From the NCBI GenBank assembly GCA_019359675.1, contig JAHHGX010000075.1:124001-188000 (forward strand): a DNA stretch of 64,000 nt, read 5' to 3'. A model generated the notes under the pieces. That model had not been told where the DNA came from, ran no database searches, and saw nothing but the letters and a program-made list of their open reading frames with translations. The stretch comes from Calothrix sp. FI2-JRJ7 (GTDB taxonomy: Bacteria; Cyanobacteriota; Cyanobacteriia; Cyanobacteriales; Nostocaceae). This document shows, in pieces, positions 8,545 to 16,322 of the stretch (its first letter is position 1; every line of letters begins with the position of its first letter). The translations under genes and the position numbers were made by a program.

Positions 8545-8799
8545 TTAATCAACGCTGTATCAAGCAGGGCGCGTGCGGAAGCAGAAGCTATTACTCTTCA
8601 TCCTGATTTAGGTGAAGAAATATATACTGCTTGGGTAGAAACTATGAATATAGCAAATCCTTACGACGTTGATTTAAATGATTGGATTGATGTGTTAACT
8701 GTTAAATATAAAGTAGAGCCAGTAATCGTCCGCGCGCTTTTTGAGGCAATTAGATTGATTATTATTCAGTACGATGAACTTAAAAGCAAAAACACTTAA
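8545..8799 (+). pseudogene. Startless 84-codon ORF, protein-like
   Basis: An in-frame TGA at 8542-8544 precedes an open frame to TAA at 8797-8799. It has well-formed amphipathic sequence: RARAEAEAITLHPDLGEEIY, then an acidic DVDLNDWIDVLTVKY and VRALFEAIRLIIIQYDEL. There is no ATG, GTG or TTG at the expected N-terminus; the first ATG is well inside (MNIANPY). It looks like a helical conserved protein that lost its start. I do not recognise the family. Downstream to 9013 nothing else is seen. Confidence 0.5.
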
Positions 8800-9013
8800 A
8801 CTTTTATATTAATATTTGTGTAACGCCTGTTTTTAATACAATACCTTAAGACCAAGCAATACCTTTTAAATTCTCATTACAGGCACCTGTCAAAAAAGCG
8901 ATTATGCGAAGTGCAATCCAGCTTCCTAGACTTTTACAGGTAGCAATTACTTAGCATCCGTAGGAAATTGCAATGTGCTTTTAAAAATTTTCGGTCTACT
9001 AGAAGTCACATTT

Positions 9014-9508
9014 TTATGGAGAATTATCAAGTTCAGGAAGAAAAATGGTAATTCCATATTCAGGAGCAGTGGCTAATATCCGGTCAATCACTTCTTGAGT
9101 TATAGGTAACGGTGGAACTGATGAATTCTCTACTTTAGTTCCGACTTGTGCAAAAAACTTTTCTACTCCACCTGGTGTAGCCCAAATCAGCATTTTTGCT
9201 GGTGCAGAACCAACATTTTTAAAACTATGAAGTTGACCTTTCGGAGAATGCAAGAATGTTCCGGGAGTTGCTAAAACTGTTTGTTTGTCAAGATAAAACT
9301 CAATCGAACCTTCTTGAATATAAAATGCTTCATCTTCTCGACTATGAATATGTGGCGGCGGGCCTAATTGGGGTGCAACTACTACTTCAAACACTGCATA
9401 TTTGCCATCTGTTTGTTCGCTCGTAGCTTTAAACGTGATTACATCGCCTGCTACTGAATAACTATCACCGTCACCTGGCTGCAATAATATCCCATGATTA
9501 ATTGTCAT
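9014..9508 (-). CDS. Cupin-fold protein (quercetin-dioxygenase-like)
   Basis: A single conserved cupin barrel of about 164 residues. Motif 1 is PPHIHSREDEAFYIQEGSIEF, with the His-x-His-x(3-4)-Glu metal ligands followed by the Gly turn. Motif 2 is GTFLHSPKGQLHSFKN, with its His. The start at 9508 is preferred because AGGAG lies about 9 bp upstream; two in-frame ATGs at 9517 and 9514 abut that AGGAG. Small bicupin or monocupin proteins of this kind are often annotated quercetin 2,3-dioxygenase, but the substrate cannot be inferred. The 350 bp upstream to pxcA holds no gene I can see. Confidence 0.88.
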   Translation of the reverse strand: MTINHGILLQPGDGDSYSVAGDVITFKATSEQTDGKYAVFEVVVAPQLGPPPHIHSREDEAFYIQEGSIEFYLDKQTVLATPGTFLHSPKGQLHSFKNVGSAPAKMLIWATPGGVEKFFAQVGTKVENSSVPPLPITQEVIDRILATAPEYGITIFLPELDNSP

Positions 9509-9867
9509 TTTCATCATCTCCTGGTTTTATGACAACAGATTGTGACACTTGCACAAATCAACAAAACACAGCCTAGCCATGATTAAAATTTTAGCGAAAA
9601 GCGCAAGCCTACTGGCTCAATAGTCATAATTATTTATAATCTCCCTGGATAGTAAATTGAACTTTGGACAAAAGTTGTTGTTCGCGTAATTCCGTCGCAA
9701 CAATATTCCTGTTAGCGTTATTTATATTTTTCAGCTTCTTCGATTAAATCTACGCTCACCTAGAAGCGAGGTATCTATCGCTCGTTGCAACGCTTCAATT
9801 TTAGCTCCTAAAACCTGGTAGGCATGGCGCCCATAAGCACAGTTCGTATGCCTGTGGCACATTGAAA

Positions 9868-11214
9868 TTATTCGTTCATTTCTTTCAACGTTGCCAACGC
9901 AGAAGGAGACAGACGACTGAGGTAACGGAATATCCAGTATTTAAAGATGGTGTCTAGTACAACAGGGAAGGTCGCAATAAATAGGAATATGGCACTACGG
10001 TTAGGAGGTAGACCTAAATGTTCTGCCATTCCTTCTAATAAAACTTCCCAACCGTGGGGAGAGTGGAAACCTACAAATATATCGGTAAATAGAATAATTA
10101 AGAATGCTTTAGCACTATCACTTAAGCCATAAACTACATCATCTATAAATGCTTTTAGTATTACAATTTCGCGCTTACTGGTAGCAACTACGACTGCGAA
10201 GGCAACGAGTGAGAACATATCAGCGAAGACGTTACTAATTGCATTGTTGCTTTTATATCGAAATTCTTCTGCTATGTCAATGGCTTTTTCTTTGACTTGT
10301 TCTCCTATCTTTTCTGGAGTTAGAGTCGGTGCCTTCAATATAAAACTTTCAAACTTTAGCCCACGTTCATAAATTTTTAGTTCATTAAGTGCTTCATCTT
10401 CCATTTCGCTATTGATAAATATATTAGGGTTATGTTCACCCCGTGTACGCTCAACTATTGGACTTACTAAAAACTGCTTAGTTACTAAATGCGTTATCAA
10501 TGGTATAACTACTAACATTACTAAAAATTTTACCGAAGCTTGGGTTCGTCTTCGTGAGACTCTAAAATTCTGTACGTATTTTTCTTCTGCTTCGGGTGCA
10601 AAATCATCTTTTAGGCGATTAAAAGTTCTTCCTATTGATCGTGGTAAAATTCCGCTTTTTTGAGAAACAGGCTTGACGCGCATACTTTCAACATCCCTAT
10701 CTTGCGCCGTTTGCACTTTGATGGGTGGTTGAATCACTTGTTGACGCTCAATTTGTGATACTTGGTTATTAATATTTGTATTATTTATATTATTTGTAGT
10801 GTCTGCTGGAATAATTGCGCTTGATGCTAATAATTCATCATCTTGAAAATACTTGGCCACTATTTCGTCAATATACTTTAGTTTTTCTAATATTTCTTGA
10901 TTAGATAATTTTATCAATGGGCGACTTAATCTAAACTCAGCGAGTCGAAATTTAACAATATTTAAATTATTATTTAAGGCTGACTGCCAGTAATTCATCA
11001 CACTATTGGAATAATTGGCAGATTCCGAAGATATTTTATTGCCGTTAAATTGTTCAATTTCGATTTCTCGTATAATTGTAGCTGCTTTATATGCATCGTT
11101 TAAGGCGCGCTCTGGAGTATCGGTAAACCATGCGAAGGAATAACGGCAAAAGTTTATTATCTTATGGCGTAAAGAGCCTGTACTTTTTGCCATCGAAGAA
11201 GACTTCAACGCCAT
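9868..11214 (-). CDS. pxcA: Proton extrusion protein PxcA (CemA/CotA family)
   Basis: The 448-residue protein has a soluble N-terminal half and a C-terminal CemA-like domain. Predicted membrane segments are near residues 230-250 (FLVMLVVIPLITHLV), 335-350 (FSLVAFAVVVATS), 370-390 (AKAFLIILFTDIFVGFHSPHGW) and 415-435. The FHSPHGWE motif in an extramembrane loop is characteristic. In cyanobacteria PxcA supports light-driven proton extrusion across the plasma membrane and helps CO2 and nitrate uptake. The charged linker between about residues 130 and 210 is variable in the family. A beta carbonic anhydrase gene lies upstream on the same strand, which fits inorganic carbon and pH handling. Confidence 0.93.
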   Translation of the reverse strand: MALKSSSMAKSTGSLRHKIINFCRYSFAWFTDTPERALNDAYKAATIIREIEIEQFNGNKISSESANYSNSVMNYWQSALNNNLNIVKFRLAEFRLSRPLIKLSNQEILEKLKYIDEIVAKYFQDDELLASSAIIPADTTNNINNTNINNQVSQIERQQVIQPPIKVQTAQDRDVESMRVKPVSQKSGILPRSIGRTFNRLKDDFAPEAEEKYVQNFRVSRRRTQASVKFLVMLVVIPLITHLVTKQFLVSPIVERTRGEHNPNIFINSEMEDEALNELKIYERGLKFESFILKAPTLTPEKIGEQVKEKAIDIAEEFRYKSNNAISNVFADMFSLVAFAVVVATSKREIVILKAFIDDVVYGLSDSAKAFLIILFTDIFVGFHSPHGWEVLLEGMAEHLGLPPNRSAIFLFIATFPVVLDTIFKYWIFRYLSRLSPSALATLKEMNE

Positions 11215-11380
11215 AATAATATACTGCTTCTATATTGTTAGCTAATATCGTAGCTACTATTGTAGAACATACTATTTTATTTTTGTAAAAATAATAGCCA
11301 ATGGGTAATATAACTTTGTTTGCCCATTAGCATAATATTGTACTTAACTTAAGACTTAAGTATATATTTTTGTGTACGAG

Positions 11381-12055
11381 TTATTCGGCGTGGGCACAAA
11401 TTAGAGGGTTCATTACAGGGAAGGGACGATTTTCTAAAGCTTTGAACTGACCGATGCTGCCATCGTAAGCGAAAACCTCTCCAGTCTCGATTTCATAAAT
11501 CCAAGCATGGAGAGTGACTTTACCACCATGAAGCTTAGAGCGGATTATTGGATATGTTTCCAGGTTCTCAATTTGAGTTAGCACATTTTGTTCAATAGCG
11601 ATTTTTAGGAGTTTTTCACTCGAACAACCTTCATAGTTGTCCAAAACTAGACGACGAGTTGACTCTGCATGTTTTTTTAACCAGTCGTAGACTAATGGCA
11701 TCTGTTGAGTAAGATTACCTATTTGCAATAATCCTCGCATTGCACCACAGTGCGAGTGACCACAAATAACTATATCTTTTATACCTAAAGCACCCACTGC
11801 GTACTCAATAGCTGCACCTTCTCCACTATTCGAGGCGCCGTAAGCGGGGATAATATTACCAATATTACGAACTACAAATAATTCACCAGGTTGACTTTGG
11901 GTAATTAAACAAGGGTCGATACGAGAATCAGAACATGTTATGAATAATACTTCTGGGGATTGACCTTGAGACAACTGCTCGAACATTTCGCGGTGGGACA
12001 CGAAATAAGTATCGTGAAACTCATTCAGTCCTTCAATAATGCGTTTTATTGGCAC
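11381..12055 (-). CDS. Beta-class carbonic anhydrase
   Basis: The 224-residue enzyme interconverts CO2 and bicarbonate. Zinc ligands are Cys41 in ITCSDSRIDP and the His and Cys of CGHSHCGAM (about 98-101), with the Asp-Arg dyad in SDSR. Its length equals the catalytic domain of cyanobacterial IcfA/CcaA, but the C-terminal extension (about 50-75 residues) used for carboxysome docking is absent. It may therefore be a cytosolic form. The C-terminus KALENRPFPVMNP is canonical. It is transcribed in the same direction as pxcA, 170 bp away. Confidence 0.95.
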   Translation of the reverse strand: MPIKRIIEGLNEFHDTYFVSHREMFEQLSQGQSPEVLFITCSDSRIDPCLITQSQPGELFVVRNIGNIIPAYGASNSGEGAAIEYAVGALGIKDIVICGHSHCGAMRGLLQIGNLTQQMPLVYDWLKKHAESTRRLVLDNYEGCSSEKLLKIAIEQNVLTQIENLETYPIIRSKLHGGKVTLHAWIYEIETGEVFAYDGSIGQFKALENRPFPVMNPLICAHAE

Positions 12056-12389
12056 AGTAAGATTCCTCTTAACCTAGAAAATATTTCATAGAAATTCATT
12101 GATTACTCCATCCCAATCAATTGGCTTTCCGTAAATTTCCAGTCATTCGATGTACTTTACGACGCTCCGTAGAACATCCCGGTCATAGCCTAGCTAATAC
12201 ATACCCGATTTGACATCAGAAACAATACATACGACTCAACACCATAGAGTAACACCTATAGTTAATATTACAAAATATTAAGCAGTTGCAGCAAATATAT
12301 TTAAAGGTTGTGAAGATAGTGTGTACTTCGTGTGTCAAACCTGTGACACTTGAGAAAAAGTATCAAAAGCAACAATATATAGTTGGAGT
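12056..12389. other. Gene-free spacer
   Basis: Between the carbonic anhydrase start and the trmO stop I see AT-rich sequence with no convincing ORF, hairpin terminator or known regulator site. It must contain the carbonic anhydrase promoter. Confidence 0.5.
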
Positions 12390-12953
12390 TTAAGGGCGCC
12401 CCAAATTGCCAAATATATCTTCTTCGTGTACAGCAGCATCTTCCATGTCATCAACATAACCACTACGTGCATTTGGAAACGCATCGCAGTAAGGCACATA
12501 AGGTTTAATATCAAGAACAGGCGTTTGGTCGAGTAAATCAATTCCTTCAACGTGTAAAACTAAACCTTCAATTTTGAGAAGTTTAGGCGCCGACAAACCA
12601 ATAGGGTTAGGACGATGAGGAGCGCGTGTAGCCATTGTCCCACGTCGGACTCGCGGACCACGCGGTAAAATTACAGTTGGGTTCCAGTGGTAGTTAAGAT
12701 GTAACCATGAAATTATCCAAATTCGCTCAAACCCTTCCATATCTTTAAGTGCAATCGTGGGTATAATATCGGGGAAAAGTTCGATTTGAGCGATAGCGGG
12801 CTGATAGTTTTCAGGTACATTACGAAGTTGTGACTGTCGAGGTGTTCCGTGTCGTTCTTTGTAGGGAGAATGCACGACACCAATCGGACGTAAAGTTATC
12901 TCACTCGGAAACGATATCGATTGAATATAATCTTTGGGTGGAAACTTAGGCAT
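12390..12953 (-). CDS. trmO: tRNA (N6-threonylcarbamoyladenosine(37)-N6)-methyltransferase TrmO
   Basis: The 187-residue protein belongs to the TsaA/TrmO family, a small beta-barrel SAM-dependent methyltransferase that methylates t6A37 in tRNA-Thr. Visible motifs are LRPIGVVHSPYKERHGTPRQ near residues 21-40, then FERIWIISWLH, the strongly conserved RGTMATRAPHRPNPIGLS (about 115-132) and LDIKPYVPYCD near 155. The length is usual for the bacterial single-domain form. No start-site problem. Stand-alone gene. Confidence 0.93.
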   Translation of the reverse strand: MPKFPPKDYIQSISFPSEITLRPIGVVHSPYKERHGTPRQSQLRNVPENYQPAIAQIELFPDIIPTIALKDMEGFERIWIISWLHLNYHWNPTVILPRGPRVRRGTMATRAPHRPNPIGLSAPKLLKIEGLVLHVEGIDLLDQTPVLDIKPYVPYCDAFPNARSGYVDDMEDAAVHEEDIFGNLGRP

Positions 12954-13161
12954 ATCTGTTACATCTATTACTAATATTTATATATTTAATCTAAGTCAAA
13001 ACTTCTATTATTCATTCATATTTCCAAAAAAATCACAAATTAGGCTCAAATCAAACTTTATTCACATAGCGTTAATCATCAGTAATACATATATAGCTCT
13101 CGCGCTTAAATAATATCTGGACGGGAAATATAAGTTTAAAGCAAATTCAAACTTTGCTTTT

Positions 13162-13644
13162 ATGATAAGTAACTTTACCTATAGATATGAAATTAACCGT
13201 GGCGCCTTTGCCCTGCCTCTACAATTGGTTCTAATCATTCCTTTCGCGCTACAAATTTTTGGCACGGTTGGTTTGGTTGGATACTTGTCTTTCACAAATG
13301 GTCAAAAAGCTGTTGATGACTTGGCAAGTCAGTTAATTGATAGGACAAACAATACGGTAAACCAGTATTTGGACTCTTATTTGTCTATTCCACAAAAAGT
13401 TAACTAAATTAATGCTATGCTATCGAAATGGGGTTGTTGAATACAAACGGCCGTGAAACCGTTGGTAAATATTTTTGGCACTTTAATTGCTAATTCTGCC
13501 AAAGATGAAGTTTTCACCATTAATAATCGTGAAATTAGGCGTCTAACTGCTACAAATAGTTCAAATATCTTTGTACAAGAAACAGCGCTATTAAACCCTC
13601 AGCAGGCGCCAATAATCACAGGTAATAGTTTATGCTCTAAATGA
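13162..13644 (+). pseudogene. Fragment of a Cache-domain sensor kinase or cyclase
   Basis: The first 81 codons give a membrane-entry sequence (ALPLQLVLIIPFALQIFGTVGLVGYLSF) followed by NGQKAVDDLASQLIDRTNNTV. This is typical of large cyanobacterial sensor proteins with an extracytoplasmic Cache domain. A TAA at 13405 is followed in another frame by MGLLNTNGRETVGKYFW, the normal continuation, so at least one frameshift has occurred. From about 13490 an unrelated frame (ending NPQQAPIITGNSLCSK) runs to 13644. All downstream sensor and kinase domains are missing. The tail overlaps the convergent monooxygenase gene by a few bases. Confidence 0.65.
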
Positions 13645-14745
13645 ATGAAAACTTGTAAAGCTATCAGCAATCGTAGACCCCATCAACTTCATAAACTGAT
13701 TTCGCAATTTCACAGCAATAGGGTTTTTTAGCTCACCCATACGTCCAGACCGTAATGACTGCTCTACAATCGATTTAACGCGCGAAAATCTTTGTAACTC
13801 ATACTGCTCAAAAGCTCTGACAATATCATCTGACTCTTGCAAGCACTTGGTAATAACTAGTGCATCTTCCAATGCCATACATGCTCCCTGTCCCAATGTT
13901 GGTAACATCGGATGTGCTGAATCACCTAGTAAAGTAATATTTCCTGTTCCCCAAGATCGTGATAGTACACGGTCATATAAATCTGTTTGGATAATATTTG
14001 CTTTATCGGTTGCTGCTATTAACTCTGGAATTGCGCGAAACCACTCTTGAAACATTACTTCTAACTCATGTTTCTGCCCTTGTTTCGTCTTAGCTGCTGC
14101 ATACCAATACATTCGATTGTTACCCAGCATCATAAAACCAAACCCTTTTCCACGTCCTAGAAATTCATGAATATAACCAGGACGATATTGATTAGGTATG
14201 TAATTAGTTAAACCACGCCATGTAGTAAAATTGCGGTATATAGGTGGACTCTCACCAAATAATGCTGCCCGTACTTGTGACCTTAAACCATCGGCACCTA
14301 TTAAAGCATTACCTTCATCGTGTAATCCAGATTTCATATATACACGTATTTTAAAACCGTATTGCTCAAATCGTTCAAATGTTTGTCCCAAAGTAAACTT
14401 ACTTGCAACCTGACTACATAAAAGTTTGTGCAAATCCGCACGATGAATACCTATAACGGGTAACTCAAATTTATCGACAGACACGTTGACTAACTCTTTG
14501 CCATCCTGCGTGTTGAATTGATAATTCGTTGTTAAACAACCATTACGAACTGCATCTTCGAGTAAACCTAATTCGTTGAGAACGTGAGTGGCATTTGCCC
14601 ATAGTGCAATTCCTGCTCCTACTTCTCTTAATTCTTGCGCGCGCTCATAAACGCTAATATCGAACCCTGCACGGTTTAATGCTAACGCAGTTGCGGTGCC
14701 TCCTATGCCACCACCAATAATGATTATTTTCTTAGTTTTTGTCAT
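13630..14745 (-). CDS. FAD-dependent monooxygenase, group A (PHBH fold)
   Basis: The 371-residue protein has the FAD dinucleotide motif IIIIGGGIGGTATALALNRAG at residues 8-27. The second conserved DG motif is ALIGADGLRSQVR near 150. The ribityl-binding ITLLGDSAHPMLPTLGQGACMALEDA lies near 275-300. Relatives include salicylate hydroxylase and zeaxanthin epoxidase. The substrate cannot be read. It is transcribed divergently from a TetR regulator gene with a palindromic operator candidate 29 bp from its start, so repression by that regulator is plausible. Its 3' end overlaps the neighbouring pseudogene tail. Confidence 0.9.
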   Translation of the reverse strand: MTKTKKIIIIGGGIGGTATALALNRAGFDISVYERAQELREVGAGIALWANATHVLNELGLLEDAVRNGCLTTNYQFNTQDGKELVNVSVDKFELPVIGIHRADLHKLLCSQVASKFTLGQTFERFEQYGFKIRVYMKSGLHDEGNALIGADGLRSQVRAALFGESPPIYRNFTTWRGLTNYIPNQYRPGYIHEFLGRGKGFGFMMLGNNRMYWYAAAKTKQGQKHELEVMFQEWFRAIPELIAATDKANIIQTDLYDRVLSRSWGTGNITLLGDSAHPMLPTLGQGACMALEDALVITKCLQESDDIVRAFEQYELQRFSRVKSIVEQSLRSGRMGELKNPIAVKLRNQFMKLMGSTIADSFTSFHSFRA

Positions 14746-14773
14746 ATTATAAGGGTTTTATGATAGTTAATTG

Positions 14774-14787
14774 ACTGACTTGTCAGT
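14774..14787. promoter_or_regulatory. Palindromic operator candidate for the divergent TetR regulator
   Basis: ACTGACTTGTCAGT has perfect 6-bp arms around TT and lies 29 bp upstream of the monooxygenase start. A related sequence (ACTGACTGACAAGT, at 14892-14905) occurs just before the likely regulator start. Two similar sites in the divergent region are usual for TetR autoregulation. Confidence 0.5.
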
Positions 14788-14847
14788 TTGTTATTATTGA
14801 TTAAAGCAAGTTTTTGGCAAATTTGTCAATATTTTGATCCCCCCTAA

Positions 14848-14866
14848 CCCCCCTTGATAAGGGGGG
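14848..14866. repeat. Short palindrome of C and G runs (8-bp arms around GAT)
   Basis: CCCCCCTT, then GAT, then AAGGGGGG forms a perfect hairpin within the divergent promoter region. It lies inside a tract of C runs starting at 14839 that looks like a common dispersed repeat in this group. It separates the two operator-like sites and could disturb regulation. Confidence 0.7.
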
Positions 14867-14925
14867 AACTGGAGGAGCGTAAAAAGGTTATACTGACTGA
14901 CAAGTTTGTTGATTTTTATAAAATT

Positions 14926-15579
14926 GTGCCACGTGCAGCGAAACCAGATAAGTCAAATACGAAGCAAGTTCGCGATGCGGAAGCTACTCAAGCTGTAATT
15001 TTGGCAGCAGCAGAAGAGGAGTTTGCTATTCATGGTTTAACTGCTGCTCGGACAGAAGCTATTGCAGCAAAGACTGGTGTAGCAAAATCGATGATTTACT
15101 ACTACTTCAAAGATAAAGAAGGGTTGTATCAGGCTGTTTTAGAACGTTCGCACGCGAATTTACTACATGTTATTCAACAATTAGATTCTTCGCTAGAGCA
15201 TTTGGCGCCAGAAGTCGCTTTAGAAAAATTTCTGGTTGCATTACTTGAGTGTGTGTCGCAAAATCCCAAGCTCCCGACGATAATGTTTCATGAGGCTGTG
15301 CAAAATCAGGGAAAATACTATAGCAGTAGTTCTTTAAATATAGATAAAACCTTGATGGCTATTTTAGACCGGGGTGTTGCAAGTGGTGCCTTTCGGCAAC
15401 TCGATTCTTTCCAAGCAGCTATTAACATTATGGGAACCTGCTTATTTTACTTTATAGGCGCCGGAAACATACAGCAACATCCTCAAGGTAGGCGCCTGTT
15501 GAGTAAAGCAATGTTAGAGCAGCATATTCAAGAAGCAATTGCATTTACCTTAGCTGGTGTGAAGAAACCCGGTTTCTAA
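14926..15579 (+). CDS. TetR/AcrR family transcriptional regulator
   Basis: The N-terminal helix-turn-helix domain is clear: TQAVILAAAEEEFAIHGLTAARTEAIAAKTGVAKSMIYYYF, then KDKEGLYQAVLE. The ligand-binding domain follows and closes with an alpha-helical segment. The start is uncertain: no ATG with a Shine-Dalgarno exists. GTG at 14926 gives 217 residues and leaves the second operator-like site outside the gene; a TTG at 14854 would add 24 residues translated from repeat sequence. The last residues, KKPGF and the stop codon, come from an inserted AGAAACCCGGTTTCT repeat, so the native C-terminus may have been longer or different. It probably controls the divergent monooxygenase gene. Confidence 0.85.
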   Translation: MPRAAKPDKSNTKQVRDAEATQAVILAAAEEEFAIHGLTAARTEAIAAKTGVAKSMIYYYFKDKEGLYQAVLERSHANLLHVIQQLDSSLEHLAPEVALEKFLVALLECVSQNPKLPTIMFHEAVQNQGKYYSSSSLNIDKTLMAILDRGVASGAFRQLDSFQAAINIMGTCLFYFIGAGNIQQHPQGRRLLSKAMLEQHIQEAIAFTLAGVKKPGF

Positions 15580-15628
15580 GCAAAATCATTATTTTATTAC
15601 AAGATTTCAATAAAGAAACCGGGTTTCT
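15563..15628. repeat. Inverted copy of the 52-bp AGAAACC repeat unit, overlapping the tetR 3' end
   Basis: AGAAACCCGGTTTCT at 15563-15577 and AGAAACCGGGTTTCT at 15614-15628 flank a 36-bp spacer. Its reverse complement closely matches the spacer in the 155-325 array. The left palindrome encodes the last residues of the TetR regulator and the first base of its TAA. Confidence 0.85.
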
Positions 15629-15741
15629 GGTTTATGAAATCAGGATATTTCGTTGTGTATATCAAAAACACATGAAGTGCTGTGATTAAGGGTTATAAAT
15701 AATTAAAGCTTACGTACTTATCCTTATCTGCTGTGTAATAA

Positions 15742-16278
15742 TGCAGCAAAGTTTACACTGTCCAACAACTAGGTGTAAAAATTCCAGAAACTTTAATTAC
15801 CAATGACCCAGAACAAGCTACGGAATTTGCAGCATCACATCAAAATGCAATTTTTAAACCAGTTTATGGTGGCGCCCATACTCAAACATTAACAGAATCA
15901 TCACTCGAACCAAAACGGTTAGATTTAGCTTTGAGTATATCTCCTGTAACTTGGCAAGAATATATACCCGGTACTAATATTCGTAGTTATGTGATTGGCG
16001 ATTCTGTATATACTGCGGAGATTCGTAGTAAATCACTAGATTTTCGCGAAGATGTAAATGCTGAATTAATACCAGTGGAGTTACCTTTGGAATTGCAACA
16101 AAAGTGTCGAGAAATTGCTTCTTCATTATACCTGGAATGGACGGCAATTGATTGGAGATTGGCGCCGACAGGAGAATATCTATTTTTAGAAGCAAACCCC
16201 AGTCCTATGTTTATATATTTTGAGCAGCAAACTGGTTTCCCAATTACTCAGGAACTAGTAAAATTATTAATGTCGTAA
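15742..16278 (+). pseudogene. 5'-truncated ATP-grasp ligase (RimK-like)
   Basis: After an in-frame TAA (15739-15741) the frame stays open for 178 codons with no good start; the first possible one is TTG 15931. It begins VQQLGVKIPETLITNDPEQA, continues with the Lys of AIFKPVYGG and ends with TAIDWRLAPTGEYLFLEANPSPM, where the Glu and Asn bind Mg2+. This is the C-terminal two-thirds of an ATP-grasp enzyme of the RimK or microviridin-ligase type; full proteins have about 300 residues. The preimplantation N-domain is absent and no substrate peptide gene is nearby. Likely dead. Confidence 0.7.
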
Positions 16279-16297
16279 CTGTTTGGTCATGATGTAT

Positions 16298-16315
16298 GGT
16301 GGGCTTCAGCCCACC
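16298..16315. repeat. GGTGGGC-N4-GCCCACC hairpin between convergent 3' ends
   Basis: It has the same arms as the element at 4651-4667, here with a TTCA loop. It lies between the ATP-grasp remnant and the convergent CPBP gene and may end transcription of both. Confidence 0.8.
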
Positions 16316-16322
16316 TTACAGG

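Noticed and set aside
12335-12550. Short minus-strand ORF overlapping trmO
   Set aside because: It overlaps the well-supported trmO gene in another frame and has no motif.
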